The position numbers and the translations under genes are program-made. A DNA stretch of 64,000 nucleotides from Brienomyrus brachyistius (taxonomy: Eukaryota; Chordata; Actinopteri; Osteoglossiformes; Mormyridae): positions 20,293,214-20,357,213 of the forward strand of contig NC_064541.1 of assembly GCF_023856365.1 (NCBI RefSeq), given 5' to 3'. Every line of letters starts with the position of its first letter. Position 1 is the first letter of the stretch. The notes below the pieces were generated by a model that was not told where the DNA came from, did not search any database, and was given only the letters and a program-made list of their open reading frames with translations. Below, one piece after another: positions 1 to 11,322 of the stretch.

Positions 1-398
1 TGGACATAGGTATCTTGATATTTTGATGTCACGGTCAATGTACTAAATGCATTTAATTTCTCCGCCCGCCATTCGATTTACTGCAGAGGCGTCTGGTGCT
101 GCAGCATGACCACATCTGGTGCCCGCTTAAGACAGACCAGAGACATGAAAGTAAAACGTATTTCTTGATTGTAGGGAATGTCATGATTCTACGGAGAGAA
201 AATCACGAGCAGGAGGGGGAAAAAATACTTTTGCGGGAGAGAATGACAGGTCTGCGACTCAGAGAATGTCACAGCAATTGTGGACCCATCAGCCACTGCG
301 GATGGAGGGTGATTGCCTCGGGTCTCGCAAGGAGTCCGTCTGCGAGGACATTTCCCGTCCGCATCCATCGCTGGCTGAACCTTTGCCGCTGACATTTA
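1..398. other. Non-coding, nothing recognised
   Basis: The open frames here are under 100 codons, have no recognisable domain and show no splice-site logic. I see no gene or clear repeat. Confidence 0.5.
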
Positions 399-399
399 G

Positions 400-860
400 T
401 GTTGTTTTTTTTCAGCACTTATGCTAATTGTTGTAATTTTCCTGATGAAGCACCATTCTGGTACCTTCATGCAGCCAAGATAGTTTTACATTTTCTATGT
501 GGTCCTTGGTGCCATTTGGTCTGTATAGTGTCAGCTCAGTGTGCTACTGAAAGCCGGCAAAATTGCGGGCAAATTGCATCAGATTGCCAACATTGTGAAA
601 AGGTAAATTGCTTGCAAATCTATTTAAACCACTGGCCTGTTTTCATCAGCCGCGGTACTTGGTATTCACGATGCCTTAATTGGCGACCTTTTCTTTTGTT
701 TAGAGCTTTATGGTGTGATGGAAAGCGATCCTTACCAAACCAATTACCCCCTTTTTACCCACCGCTACATTATTGCTGTGATTGCAAAGGCAAGTCCTTT
801 GTAAATGAGCTTTCTGATTTTAATGATTTAAAAAAGAAAACAACAGATTAAAAAAAGTGT
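400..860. promoter_or_regulatory. Candidate conserved non-coding element
   Basis: This is unique-looking sequence of balanced composition with scattered homeodomain-type cores (TTAATTGG near 676, TTTAATGATTTAA near 818). It happens to stay open for about 150 codons on the + strand, but the translation is cysteine- and tryptophan-rich with no domain. An enhancer-like element in the sp8-sp4 desert is more plausible than a gene. This is inference; alignment to other fish would decide. Confidence 0.3.
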
Positions 861-1584
861 AACATATCTAGTATGATGTTAAGTGTTGTATTAGGTTGTC
901 AGAAAGGCCACTGTTTTGAAGCCATTCTATGCCTGTCTGCTACTACTGTCAGTATTTGCATTAGCTGCCTTTATCATGTGAGTGACCAATTAGGGATGGA
1001 CTGAGAAAATATTATGTCACCTGGTCAATAGCAAAGAACAAGAGGTATCAATATTGACAATAATATTCAATCATTATTATTAGGATGTCCTTGTAGAAGA
1101 CCCACCGACTCATTGTTGGTTGTTAAAATGCCTTTTTATGGGAACAAACCCTGCATATAAGTACATAAGAGTAAAAACAAATTTTGTTAACCATCAGTGC
1201 AAAAAAGTGACCTAAAATTGCATGGAAAGTTATATTACGGAAAATAACCGATGGTTTATTATGAAACATGTGTCAGTGTTCAGATAAAAAATGACGTGAT
1301 AGAAGCAACAACAAGCCCATAATCATTACTAGTTTAAACTTAAATAGAATCCATTGTTAGGTATGACAGTGTATTGAATAGCTTGTCAAACATGCTGGAC
1401 ACATGAATCCATTGGGTTCAGTTGCCTAAGTATTTATCTTAGACAAAAGCTAATTATGTATTAACATACCAATAATCAATAACGGATTACTAGAGGAAAA
1501 TACAAAAGCGTTTGTTCTTGTTGCAAACTTTATAAAACTTTCTGTTCCTTTTCCACCAAAAATGAAGTGAATTGAAAATGCTCA
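861..1584. other. AT-rich intergenic DNA
   Basis: No gene, RNA or clear repeat was recognised. Confidence 0.5.
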
Positions 1585-1800
1585 CATGTAGTTGGATGCT
1601 GCAGTGGCTTAGAGGTTGGGCATGTGGTCCCCGATCCATGGGGTTCTGTGTGTTTATCCATCGGTGTGTTTGCGAGTGCAGGGATATGCCCATTACTGAC
1701 TATGGAAGATGAATAATATGCTTAATTCTCCGTATGCAAAATGCTGTCTTGTACAATGAAATAAAATGAATGAAATGAAATTAAATGAAAATGGTAGAGA
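1585..1800 (+). repeat. SINE-like repeat fragment
   Basis: The start (GCTGCAGTGGCTTAGAGGTT) resembles the tRNA-related head of fish SINEs. The 3' end runs into a short A-rich tail built from ATGAAAT-type units at about 1758-1795. The identity is tentative because the body has diverged. Confidence 0.35.
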
Positions 1801-2349
1801 GAGATGATTGTAATACAATCAACACACCTGTATTACAATGGTAGCCTGAATGTGAAAATGGTCCAAAACCACACTGAATAAATGCTAATTATTCCCTCTC
1901 TACTTACAGTTTTTGCCCGTTGCTTGAACACGTTTTGCAAAACTTGGCTCATCATGTCAAAACTCTACACACAAGCAAATAAGACACGACACTGGGAAAT
2001 AAACCATTCACATCTATGTCAAATTGAAACTCTGCTATCAAAACCTAACAATCCTTTGTCAAAATGTCGCTCTAATGACAAAATGAAACCCACTTGCATC
2101 ATATGAATACACTTACAAATCAGCAGCAACACACTACTCTACTTTATATAAAACACGGCAGGCTTTTGTTTGCACTGTTTTTATTCAGTTCCACAGAAGG
2201 CACGTTTTCAGAACACCCAAAAAATGAAATACTAAATACTGTACATTACAGTTGTGTACTTTACAGTACAGTAAATTCAGTTAAAGCAACAATAAAACAA
2301 ATAATACACTATTGTAAACACAGAGAAACGCAATTGTGCATAAGTGGAC

Positions 2350-4216
2350 TTATGGATCCTGCCGTCTGTTGGGGTCTGGCCACAGGATCTCATCAACATC
2401 ACAAGCAATGTCTTCTCTTGCTAAGCATCGGGGAAAATATCCCCTTGTGTGCCGAATCCATCCATGGATTGACCTTACCTCAATGTCTCCGCAGGCCTGT
2501 TCCATTGCCTGCAGAAGAGGCGTGCGGGCATGTGGTTGGCGGTCATATACGCGCCATCTCCAAGCAGAAAAAAACTCTTCTATAGGGTTGAGAAATGGCG
2601 AGTAAGGGGGCAAATACACAACTTCAAATTGATCATGGTTGGTGAACCAGTTCCGGACGATAGCAGCCTAATGGAAACTGACATTATCCCAGACAACAAC
2701 AAACCTGAGCTGCTCTGGTCTGTCTTGTACAACTGCATCATGAAGTGCATCTAGAAATGTGATTATGTGTTGCGCATTATATGGACCCAGTTTGGAATGA
2801 TGGTGCAGTAGCCCTCGGAGGCTTATGGCGGCACACAATGTGATATTTCCCCCGCGCTGCCCCGGGACGTGCACAATCGCCCTTTGGCCAAGTATATTAC
2901 GTCCCCGTCGTCTACTTTTGCTAAGGTTGAATCCAGCCTCGTCAACGTAAATAAATTCATGAGGCTCAGCAGCTCCATCCATGTCCAAGATTCTCTGCAA
3001 CAAAAAATACATATTGTGGATGGCATTACTCAAAACACACAACTACACTACTACACATACAGAACCGCCCCACCCCACAGGTACCTGTGAGGCTTTCCGA
3101 ATATATCTATGTGGTACTGATCAAATGGTACATATTCAGCTGTTACTGGACTGCACCCATTCTGTATTGTAAATGTAAAGGACTGTTACACTTACCTGTA
3201 CATATTCATGTCGAAGTCCTTTGACCCTGACACTGTTCCTCTCAATTGGGACCCTGTACAGTTGCTTCATGGTCATGTTGTGCTTTACCAGGATGCGTCT
3301 GATAGTGGTAATGCTTACTCGATTTATGTTGTTGAATACCTGCCTATCTTGAAGTATTTGTTGCTGTAGCTGATGGAGACGGATTGCATTGTTTGCTCTC
3401 ACTAGGTTCATAATGGCGAGTTCCTGCTGTTGTGTGAACAGGTGCTGCCATCCACCCCCAGTAGGTCTTCTAGCCATTCTGTAGAAAAATGCAACCACAA
3501 TTTGTTATTGGTTTGCTTTTACAGTACTGTATATACTGTACTTTACTGTGTATACCATACATAGTACTGTATATACTGTACTTTACTGTGTATACCATAC
3601 ATAGTACTGTATATGCTGTACTTTACTGTGTATACCATACATAGTACTGTATATACTGTACTTTACTGTGTATACCATACAAAGTACTGTATATACTGTA
3701 CTTTACTGTGTATACCATACATAGTACTGTATATACTGTACTTTACTGTGTATACCATACATAGTACTGAAACATCTCAACACGTTATCGTCGTATGTTT
3801 CACAAAACTACTACTTTTGTTCAAAAAGGAGCATTAGTCACCCCGAAATACAGTACATGTGATACAGCAATGTGATATGGTACAGTATTGTAAATACTCT
3901 AGATACAGTCTGCGTAGAGTAGAGAGTTGAAGACATACCTGTTTTCCAGTCGGAATGTCCTTATTATAGATGAAACTGTGAAACGGCTTAGATTAGGGTG
4001 GACTCTCTGCCCAGCTTCCCTCATAGTAAGGCCATGGTTTATAACATGGTCTACCAAAGTTGCTCTTATGTCATCAGAAATAATGGTCCTTGCATGGCCT
4101 CTTCGACCACTTCCTCCTCTCTCTCTCTCTCTGTCTTCCTCTTCCTCTACTTCTGCCTCTAGCTCTGCCTCTGCCTCTAGCTCTCCCTGCTTCCATGCTT
4201 GCAAACTTCTCAAAAT
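2350..4216 (-). pseudogene. Tc1/mariner-like transposase, three exons, one internal stop
   Basis: A cut-and-paste DDE transposase. Exon 1 (4213 down to 3939) has an acidic Glu-rich start and a helix-turn-helix-like region. Its donor is CAG|GTATGT. Exon 2 (3478-3196) begins after TTTCTACAG and ends CAG|GTAAGT. Exon 3 (2994-2350) begins after TTGTTGCAG and holds the catalytic core: first Asp in YVDEAGFNL, second in VVWDN, and Glu in SPFLNPIEE. I count 35 residues between the second Asp and the Glu, so DD35E-like rather than the Tc1 DD34E. The three exons join in frame. Two defects are visible: a TAG at 2670-2668 just after WDNVSFH, and no ATG at the expected start (ATT then TTG follow an in-frame TAA at 4222-4220). 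Splicing is inferred from frame and consensus. This is a recently active but probably dead copy. Confidence 0.75.
3522..3770. repeat. 40-bp minisatellite in the transposase intron
   Basis: About six near-perfect tandem copies of a 40-bp unit built from TTTACTGTGTATACCATAC and ATAGTACTGTATATACTGTA. It lies wholly inside the first intron of the transposase. Copies differ by single bases (for example ATATGCTGTA in one). Confidence 0.9.
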
Positions 4217-4575
4217 GGCTTAAGTGAGGTGTTTTTGTAGCTGGCTGATTGGTATTCCATTTTGTAAGTCAGTATTTTCAGGTGTGTGTCTAAGTATTTT
4301 CAATTGCTCAATGTGTTTTGTATTTTGAATAGATGTGTTTTCCCATTGGTACCCTGAGATTTCATTTTTGAATGAAGTGTCTTATGTATGACATAGTGTG
4401 TAGTGTGCAGGAGTAAGTGTGTTGTAGAAGGGAGTGAGTGTGTTGCAGAATTGCAACTAAAGTGCTAAGCAGCACTTTTGTTTAAGGTATGGTTACACTT
4501 TGTTTAAGGTATAGTAACAACAACTTCAAGTTACGTTACTTTGGTTTAAGCATTTGTCTATAGTGTTCAAGCACC

Positions 4576-4920
4576 TGATTCTGAAACCAGGCTCAGAATA
4601 CCAAACGAGAAGCATTCGCATCACCGTCCTCCTCCTCCAGCATCACGGATGTAAGCAGCATCCGAAGCTCCTGACGGAACAAACCCATAATTAGGGTAGA
4701 CGGCCTGGGCGCAAGGTAATGGGGTGGGATAATGTGCCTGACTGCTGCCAGGTAGCCCCCTGTGCCCTGACATTCCCCGCCTGGGGGGAGGTTCTGAGGG
4801 CAGCTTGGCCCCGCCATTTCCTGGGCGACACAAGCCGGCCCACGATGCCTTGCTGTGGCTGTACAGGGATACAGATCTCCACCCCTGTTTATCACCTGGT
4901 ACTTTTGACACAGGGCTTCG
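4576..4920. other. Intergenic sequence
   Basis: A moderately GC-rich flank between the transposon and the 7-bp array. Open frames on both strands show no domain. Confidence 0.4.
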
Positions 4921-5343
4921 GTTCTGTGTGCCGTGTTCTGTGTGCTGTATGCTGTGTTCTGTGTGCTGAATGCCGTGTTCTGTGTGCTGTGTTCTGTATG
5001 TTGTGTTCTGTGTGCTGTGTTCTGTGTGCTGTGTTCTGTATGCTGTGTTCTGTGTGCTGTGTTCTGTGTGCTGTATGCTGTGTGCTGTGTGCTGTGTTCT
5101 GTATGCTGTGTTCTGTGTGCTGTGTGCTGTGTTCTGTATGCTGTGTTCTGTGTCCTGTGTTCTGTGTTCTGTGTGCTGTGTGCTGCGTTCTGTGTGCTGT
5201 GTGCTGTATGCTGTGTTCTGTGTGCTGTATGCTGTGTTCTGTATGTTTTGTTCTGTGTTCTGTGTGCTGTATGCTGTGTTCTGTGTGCTGTGTGCTGTAT
5301 GCTGTGTTCTGTATGTTTTGTTCTGTGTTCTGTGTGCTGTGTG
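4921..5343. repeat. 7-bp tandem array, about 60 copies
   Basis: Tandem heptamers CTGTGTG, CTGTGTT and CTGTATG run for about 420 bp with few variants (CTGAATG, CCGTGTT). Seven is not a multiple of three and no frame of the unit gives a stop, so all three + frames and a minus frame stay open. The resulting CVLCAV-type and TQHTAHR-type translations are artefacts. Confidence 0.93.
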
Positions 5344-8300
5344 TTCCTTCTCGAGGCTTTCAGAGACACCTCATGTAAGTCATTAGCGTAGCTCATAAAT
5401 GCAGCACATCGTTACTACGCAGGCCAACGCAGCGGGGCTCAGAGAATCCAGGGTGTTCCCTTGTGTCATGATCTATGTTTCCTGCAATAGGGTCCAGACT
5501 AACTGTGATCTTCGACTGCATTCATGGATGGGTCATTATTACGGGAGTGTATCTCTTAACGAGGCCTCTCCGTGCATTAAATCGAACCCAGTCTGCTTTT
5601 ATTCCGTGTCTGGAAGCGGGAGTGACTGATTTGTGCTTTTGTATAGTGTAGGGTTTGGTAAGTCATCATCTACGGCCTGGGGTGACTCAGGCCTATACCT
5701 GTTCAGACTAGCTGTGCAGGAAGGTGTTACCAAGGCTAACAACACTATAATTAAAAGTAAAGTAATATAAAATAAGGAATATGCCGTCTTTCAGTTACTT
5801 GTGGTTCTAGTCTGTGTTATGTGCCAGGTATGTCATGTTTGTAGCAACTCTAGAGATTGATATCGGTGCTTTTGGGCCAATTGTAAACCCAACTACTCCC
5901 CTCATTTCCTATGACTGACTAATATTATCGGATAATATTGACAGAATCTATGTTGTTTTAGATGTACGACATCATATGAGCTATAATCATCGCAGCGATC
6001 ACTGTTCCGATGCATGGCCTGTGCAGGGTCCCAGAGACAAACTTTCTCATCCCATCCACTGTCCTCGACTGGCTGACGTGTGAATCTGGAGACGAGGCAG
6101 GATGACCTGCTCTTAGGAGCCGAAACAGTTCTGGCCTCTGTGCTTTTTCAACCAGGGGTTAACTAAGCATCCTGGAACAGAAATCCATCACAAAGAAGAC
6201 AAGGGTCCCTGTATGCCTGCGAATCCCCCCCCCCCCCCCCCCCCGACAGATTAGTTTATTTTTGCTTGCGCTTGAATTGGTGCCTGAGTGATGTGTCCCG
6301 CACATTAACCCCTTAGTTCCCGCGCTACCAGTGGCATCCGGGGATGCCCTGAATATGGCCTGAGTCAGGAGCCTGGGGCTGATTGATCTCCGCGTGTGAA
6401 ATCGATAAGGGGGTGCTGTCATTTTCCTAAAGGATGAGCCATGCAAGGCAAATAAAATGAGAGTCCCTGGACCAGGCGGGGGCCCCGTTAATTCAATGTG
6501 GTGCAGGATCTCTGATGGACTCGCGGCCGGTTTGTGTTACAGCACGTGCTTCATCTGCAGCCAGTCTTCATTCCTGACTGATCTGCTTCATCGTTTGCAG
6601 AAATATATCACACTGATGGTGAATGAGCTTCTCACCCATGGTCTCATAATATAAAGCAACTGTTCTCATTTGCCCCAAGTTGTTAAAGACTGACATGCTT
6701 TTGCCCTGCAGTGAGATATTACACTAGGATTCATTCCCCTTTATTCTCCTTCCGTGTCTATTTGTCTTCCTTGAATGTATTGTTTTCCCAGTTAAACACT
6801 CCCATTTAGCCTTGTAATTTTTATACATCACAGATTGCTCTGCTTATGAAAAGAGCAAAACCCGCCCCCTGGGCTATATTGGATCGGCATGTAGGAATAT
6901 GATGTAACTATCTTCACTCCATTGGATGGTTTTATACCATGTGATTGTAACATGAGCCGGCAGCAATTCATTGGCTGATTCTTCATCATGTGATCTCCAG
7001 CCATAGTGAGGTGTGGGGTGCACACACAGGTGAATATGTCTACATGTTCATGCCGGCCTGCATTCGGCCTTAATGACCTCCACCGTCATTTGGGTGACAT
7101 CAGGGCTCTCTGAAGGAAGCTCTTAGAGCCTTTCCTTGGAAAATTACTTTTTCCTTTTTGCCTCAAGCCACCAAGGGGAAGCTGGGTGATTGTTATCTCA
7201 ATGGCGGTCATTAGGTGGTTTGGCTGTGAGCGACTCCCGAGTCCGGCCAAGCCTCGCCCTGTCTCGCTGCTTCCTGAGGTGATCGGCGAAGCTGAAGAGA
7301 GCCCTTCACCCAGGCTCCGTCAGCTGATACAGACGGTCCCATTCAGATGGTAGTTTTTATACACCTGAGGTCAGGTCAGGTCACAGGAAACATGAGCAGG
7401 ACTCTACTGTTGCTTTACGTCTGTCCCCGAAGATCAAAGAAGCTCTCTGGCTAAGTAACGTGTAGGAGCCATGGCAGCATCCCAAGAGGACTTACATGAG
7501 TGATGCCACTGCAGCACATCTCGCCTGCTGTGAAAGTACAGCGGCACCGGGTCACCACTACGGAAGACGAGTTATTCAACGCGACACCTCCATGACCATC
7601 CATCTCCCAGCCATTTAACTGCTACTGGGCCCCAAGGTACTCTTATGATTTCATGAGCAGTTGTTATTAAACCAGCCTTTAACATGTAAATGTTAAAATA
7701 AAAGTTTTCCTAAGCTATGATACTAAACAGCATTAATCCATTTACAGCTTCAATAAATCCCTGTTAATTAGTACACGGTCCATCGACACACACACACACA
7801 CACGTTGGAATACCTATCTAAATGGGAACCTTCCATTCATTTCTACGACAAAAACCCTCATCCCAATCACGACGCACTGAACCTCTACCCATCCGTAACC
7901 TTAACCATAAGTAACCAACCAAAATACAGACTTTTGGCATTTTTACTTTTTTTTTTACTGATTTTTATAAAATTGAGCTTATCCAAGCTTAACGTTTCAG
8001 TGTTTCAGGATTTACCGCACTTTGGGGACATTCTGATGCACAAATGTGATCTTTGGACACCCCCCCCACCCCCAACATAGTTCTCTTTTTATTTTTATTG
8101 TGCTTTTGATGTTTATTCCCAGAATGCAATGCTCAGTCCAAACGCCTTACCGCAGGGAGGCGCCCAGCATGGCCAATCTGCTTGGACATGCACTTCTAAT
8201 GTTCTTTGTCTGTGTCTCCTTAAACCCACAATAAATTTGCAGGTTTATATAATCTTTCTTTGGAAATCAATGGCAATTTAATTATGGAATATTGATGAGA

Positions 8301-9059
8301 ATTTATTGAAGCCAAAGCGATGACTCTGGTAATGACTTCTGCGTTTCTGCAGCAGCCTCCAGGAATGTATCTATAATTAAAATACTTCGATACTAATACT
8401 AATAGTTCTCAAAATGCTTTTCTTGGGTGGCCTGTGTTTTGGAGCATCAGTGAGATCACCCCCCCCAGCGAAAGCAGGTCAGCTACAGACCTCAACTGTA
8501 AACTTACAGCACAATCCTGCCGCATTGGTCACTGAAACCACTCACACAGCATTTCACTGCAAAGGGCTTCATCATTCATGACAATTAATAACATTAACTG
8601 AAAAAAAATACTTTAAGTATTAATAATACCAGCCCTTTAGCGCTTAATGGTAGTAATTTGTTTGCTATTATAAGTTAACATGAATTTGTTTTATGGACTG
8701 CACATTTTAATAATCGGTAAATTGTTGCTAGTGGAACAGGACTATTTTACCAAAACACAGGACTGGGTATTTTCAGTAGCTGGGGGACGGGGGGAGGGTC
8801 ATTTGTAAGTAAAATACTCTTTTAATTCCTTTTGAATACACAGGATATCAAATGAAATCAGTGGAGTGACAGGACCGCCACTCAGCTATTGGGCCAGGCG
8901 TGATGTGTAAAATTGGCCAACAAGAGATCTGGGCTGGCACCCAGAGAGCCCTTGTGACATAACCCCCCTCACCACCCGCCCTCACCCAGCGTGCCGCTCT
9001 GGGGTCACTGTTCCCAGCGGGGGCGGCTGTAAGGACTGCCGCAGGGTGACAGGGCTCCA
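5344..9059. other. Intergenic DNA, no gene recognised
   Basis: A 20-base C tract (6225-6244), a short CA run (about 7788-7802) and ordinary mixed sequence. No splice-linked coding exons, tRNA or transposase remnants were seen. Confidence 0.5.
6225..6244. repeat. Poly-C tract (20 C)
   Basis: An uninterrupted run of 20 C. Confidence 0.95.
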
Positions 9060-9260
9060 GCTGGGCGATTTATTGCCCCTCCAAAATCACCTGCCCCGTC
9101 TATTCATAATAACATCCCACCACCAAATATTCATGAAGCCGCCCGTCGGGGGGGGGTATTGCAGGGGGGCTTCTGCAGGTGGCTATCACATCCGTAATTG
9201 CCCCGTACTTCCCTCTGCAGCATAAAATTGTTTTCATTATGTGTCATGAACACAGAGCCA
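9060..9260. promoter_or_regulatory. Candidate conserved non-coding element
   Basis: Unique sequence with TATTCATAATAAC, ATATTCATGAAG, CCGTAATTG and TTTTCATTATG cores, typical of developmental enhancers. Unproven. Confidence 0.35.
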
Positions 9261-10849
9261 AGCGAAGTCCCCTTGGATGCTCTCCCAAGGGTGGGACATA
9301 GGAGGCGCACTCCACTTAACCAGGCGCTCGGCTGGTTAAAAGGAGAAAGATAAAAGAGAGGAGCGCAGGAGGAGGCGGAGGAGGTAAGGCAGAAGGGGGA
9401 AAAAAGAGAGGAAGCTCGTCATTAACTGTGTTTTAACGACGCTGCACAAGCTCAAGCAAGGAACGAGGAGGAAGACCAGGGAAGATTATGTGAAACGTCT
9501 CAGTTACGAGGGGGGATTTCGGCCGCCTTTAGCCGCCCCCACTCTGCTCGGGGGGCTTCCGCCGTCACAGGAGGCAGGGAGGCAGCAAGTGAGAGAGAAA
9601 GAGAGACGTTTCCACCTGAGTGCAGTTCCCATGGTGTGCCGTGCAGGAGAGTAAGCAGGTCTTAGCAATAAACTCTGCCATTGTCAGGCAATAATGGTCA
9701 GTCAGGCCCCCCCATTTGGATTCAAGGGTGTCTTTTTCTCTCCTTTCCCCCCCCCACACTGCACTAATCACAGCCCTACTTTGTTTAATTGCAGCAAAAG
9801 GAAGAAAATGTGTTTAAAAGTCACCCTGCACCCCCTCCCCCGAGCCACGTTAAACTCCTCCCCTGCTCCCGCCATCCCCCCTCCCCATTCCTTTTTCTTA
9901 ATGAATTGCAGAGTTACAAAGACACAACAAACAGGGCCTTATAATAAATAAGGGCAGAGGGGCGGAGACAAGACGGTACGGTCTGTGGTTATTGGTGCAT
10001 AGTGCGCTGAGAGATGCTTCCATTGGCCAGTGGCATCAAGCGGGGACATAAGCAACACAAGTGGGGACCCAGAAGTGTTTTGATGCCGCACAGGCTGTTG
10101 ATGCATGGTGGGTGTGTGGGGGGGGGGACCCAGGTCAATGGGAGAATAAAAACTTTTTTACAAGCACAGTTAGCGGCCAGTAGCCTGCTGGGCCTCTAGC
10201 TCGTTATAACACCCCTGTTAAATGCACGTCAAATCCGCCATAATGGCCACAAATTCGCTCGCTCTGTTTTTCTGGAACGTTAAGGTGAGATGCTTTGTAT
10301 GCAGTGACTCCGGGGTCACAGGCTCGGAGGGGGGCCGTGGCGGGCTGCGGTTCATCAATCACTTCAGCTCATTTCGAAGGTTGAATGACTCGGCCTACGT
10401 ACCCACGGGCCGGTCTTGTTTTTTTGAACGGGAGCTTTTCTTATTCATTAGATTGGATACCGGGGCTTCTACAGATCGCCCTCCTCCGTGAACGGGGGTG
10501 GCTGCTGTGGTCTGGTCCCATTTCCCCTGGATTCTGCACTGGGCAACAACATTAAGTCTGTCATTTTTCTGGAAGTGAATATCGTCCCTGTTAGAAAATC
10601 ACTGGCTGCACTGTGGGTCTTGAAATTCCCACTCTGCGGTCCATCAGCCGGTGTTGTCAGGGTGGGAGCCCTCTGGTCCCACCTCCCGGGTCCTTTCCCC
10701 TTTGACCTCCAGGCACTGCTGATCGCCCTGCCTTTCCCCCTCTCTGTCCTTCACCCTTGTGTGTTTGCCTTCCTTCCTGGGCCACTGCATAGCTTATGGG
10801 GTTGAGTGTGAGGCTTAGACGTCATGGGGTCTGTGGGCCTGGGTTTGAG
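9261..10849. other. Intergenic DNA with a purine-rich tract
   Basis: Positions 9340-9480 are strongly purine-biased (GGAGGAGGCGGAGGAGG type). The rest is mixed, with several C/G runs. No gene was recognised. Confidence 0.45.
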
Positions 10850-11096
10850 GCTGGCTTAGGCCAGACTCCTCTGTCATTTTGTGTTTATTGTTTTGTTCCC
10901 TTAGCCCTTTCTCTTTTCCATGTAGAGTTTTCCTGTTCTAGGTTTGTCTTCCTTCTGCTTTGGTTGTACTTTTGCTTTCTCGCTTCTTTTTCCAGTGGAG
11001 TATGTCTCTCAGTTCTCAGGTTTAGGTCTTGTTGCTTGGTTTCTGTGCCTATTAGTTGTTATTCGTTCCACCTCTTGCCCTTTGTGTCAGTGTTTG
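10850..11096. repeat. Pyrimidine-rich dispersed-repeat-like flank
   Basis: T/C-rich, low-complexity sequence resembling common fish dispersed repeats. Together with the sequence after 11322 (GCCTTACACCTGTTCCTTG) it may be one older repeat split by the telomeric array. Tentative. Confidence 0.3.
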
Positions 11097-11103
11097 TTGA
11101 TTG

Positions 11104-11314
11104 GTTAGGGTTAGGGTTAGGATTAGGATTAGGGTTAGGGTTAGGGTTAGGATTAGGGTTAGGGTAAGAATTAGGGTTAGGATTAGGATTAGGGTTAGGG
11201 TTAGGATTGGGGTTAGGGTTAGAATTAGGGTTAGGATTAGGATTAGGGTTAGGGTTACAGTTAGGGTTAGGATTAGGGTTAGGGTTAGAATTAGGGTTAG
11301 GATTAGGATTAGGG
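11104..11314 (+). repeat. Interstitial telomeric (TTAGGG)n array
   Basis: About 35 hexamers of TTAGGG with variants TTAGGA, TTAGAA and TTACAG. A larger pattern is visible: an AATTAGGGTTAGGATTAGGA block recurs near 11169, 11223 and 11289. The array is flanked by TTGATTG on both sides (11097-11103 and 11315-11321). The VRVRIR-type open frame over it is not a gene. Confidence 0.93.
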
Positions 11315-11322
11315 TTGATTGC

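Larger units (their letters stand above)
1905..4575 (-). mobile_element. Tc1/mariner (IS630 superfamily) DNA transposon
   Basis: The block holds a three-exon transposase on the minus strand. Near the two ends an 11-bp sequence, TGCTTGAACAC, occurs in opposite orientations (1920-1930 and about 4563-4573), which may be part of the terminal inverted repeats. The outer limits are approximate because the ends have diverged and no clear TA duplication could be fixed. Confidence 0.65.

Noticed and set aside
2094..2754. Plus-strand frames of 74-163 codons
   Set aside because: They are shadows of the minus-strand transposase exon 3.
4593..5396. Long open frames on both strands rich in Cys or in His/Thr/Gln
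   Set aside because: They are produced by the 7-bp array, which contains no stop codons in any frame.
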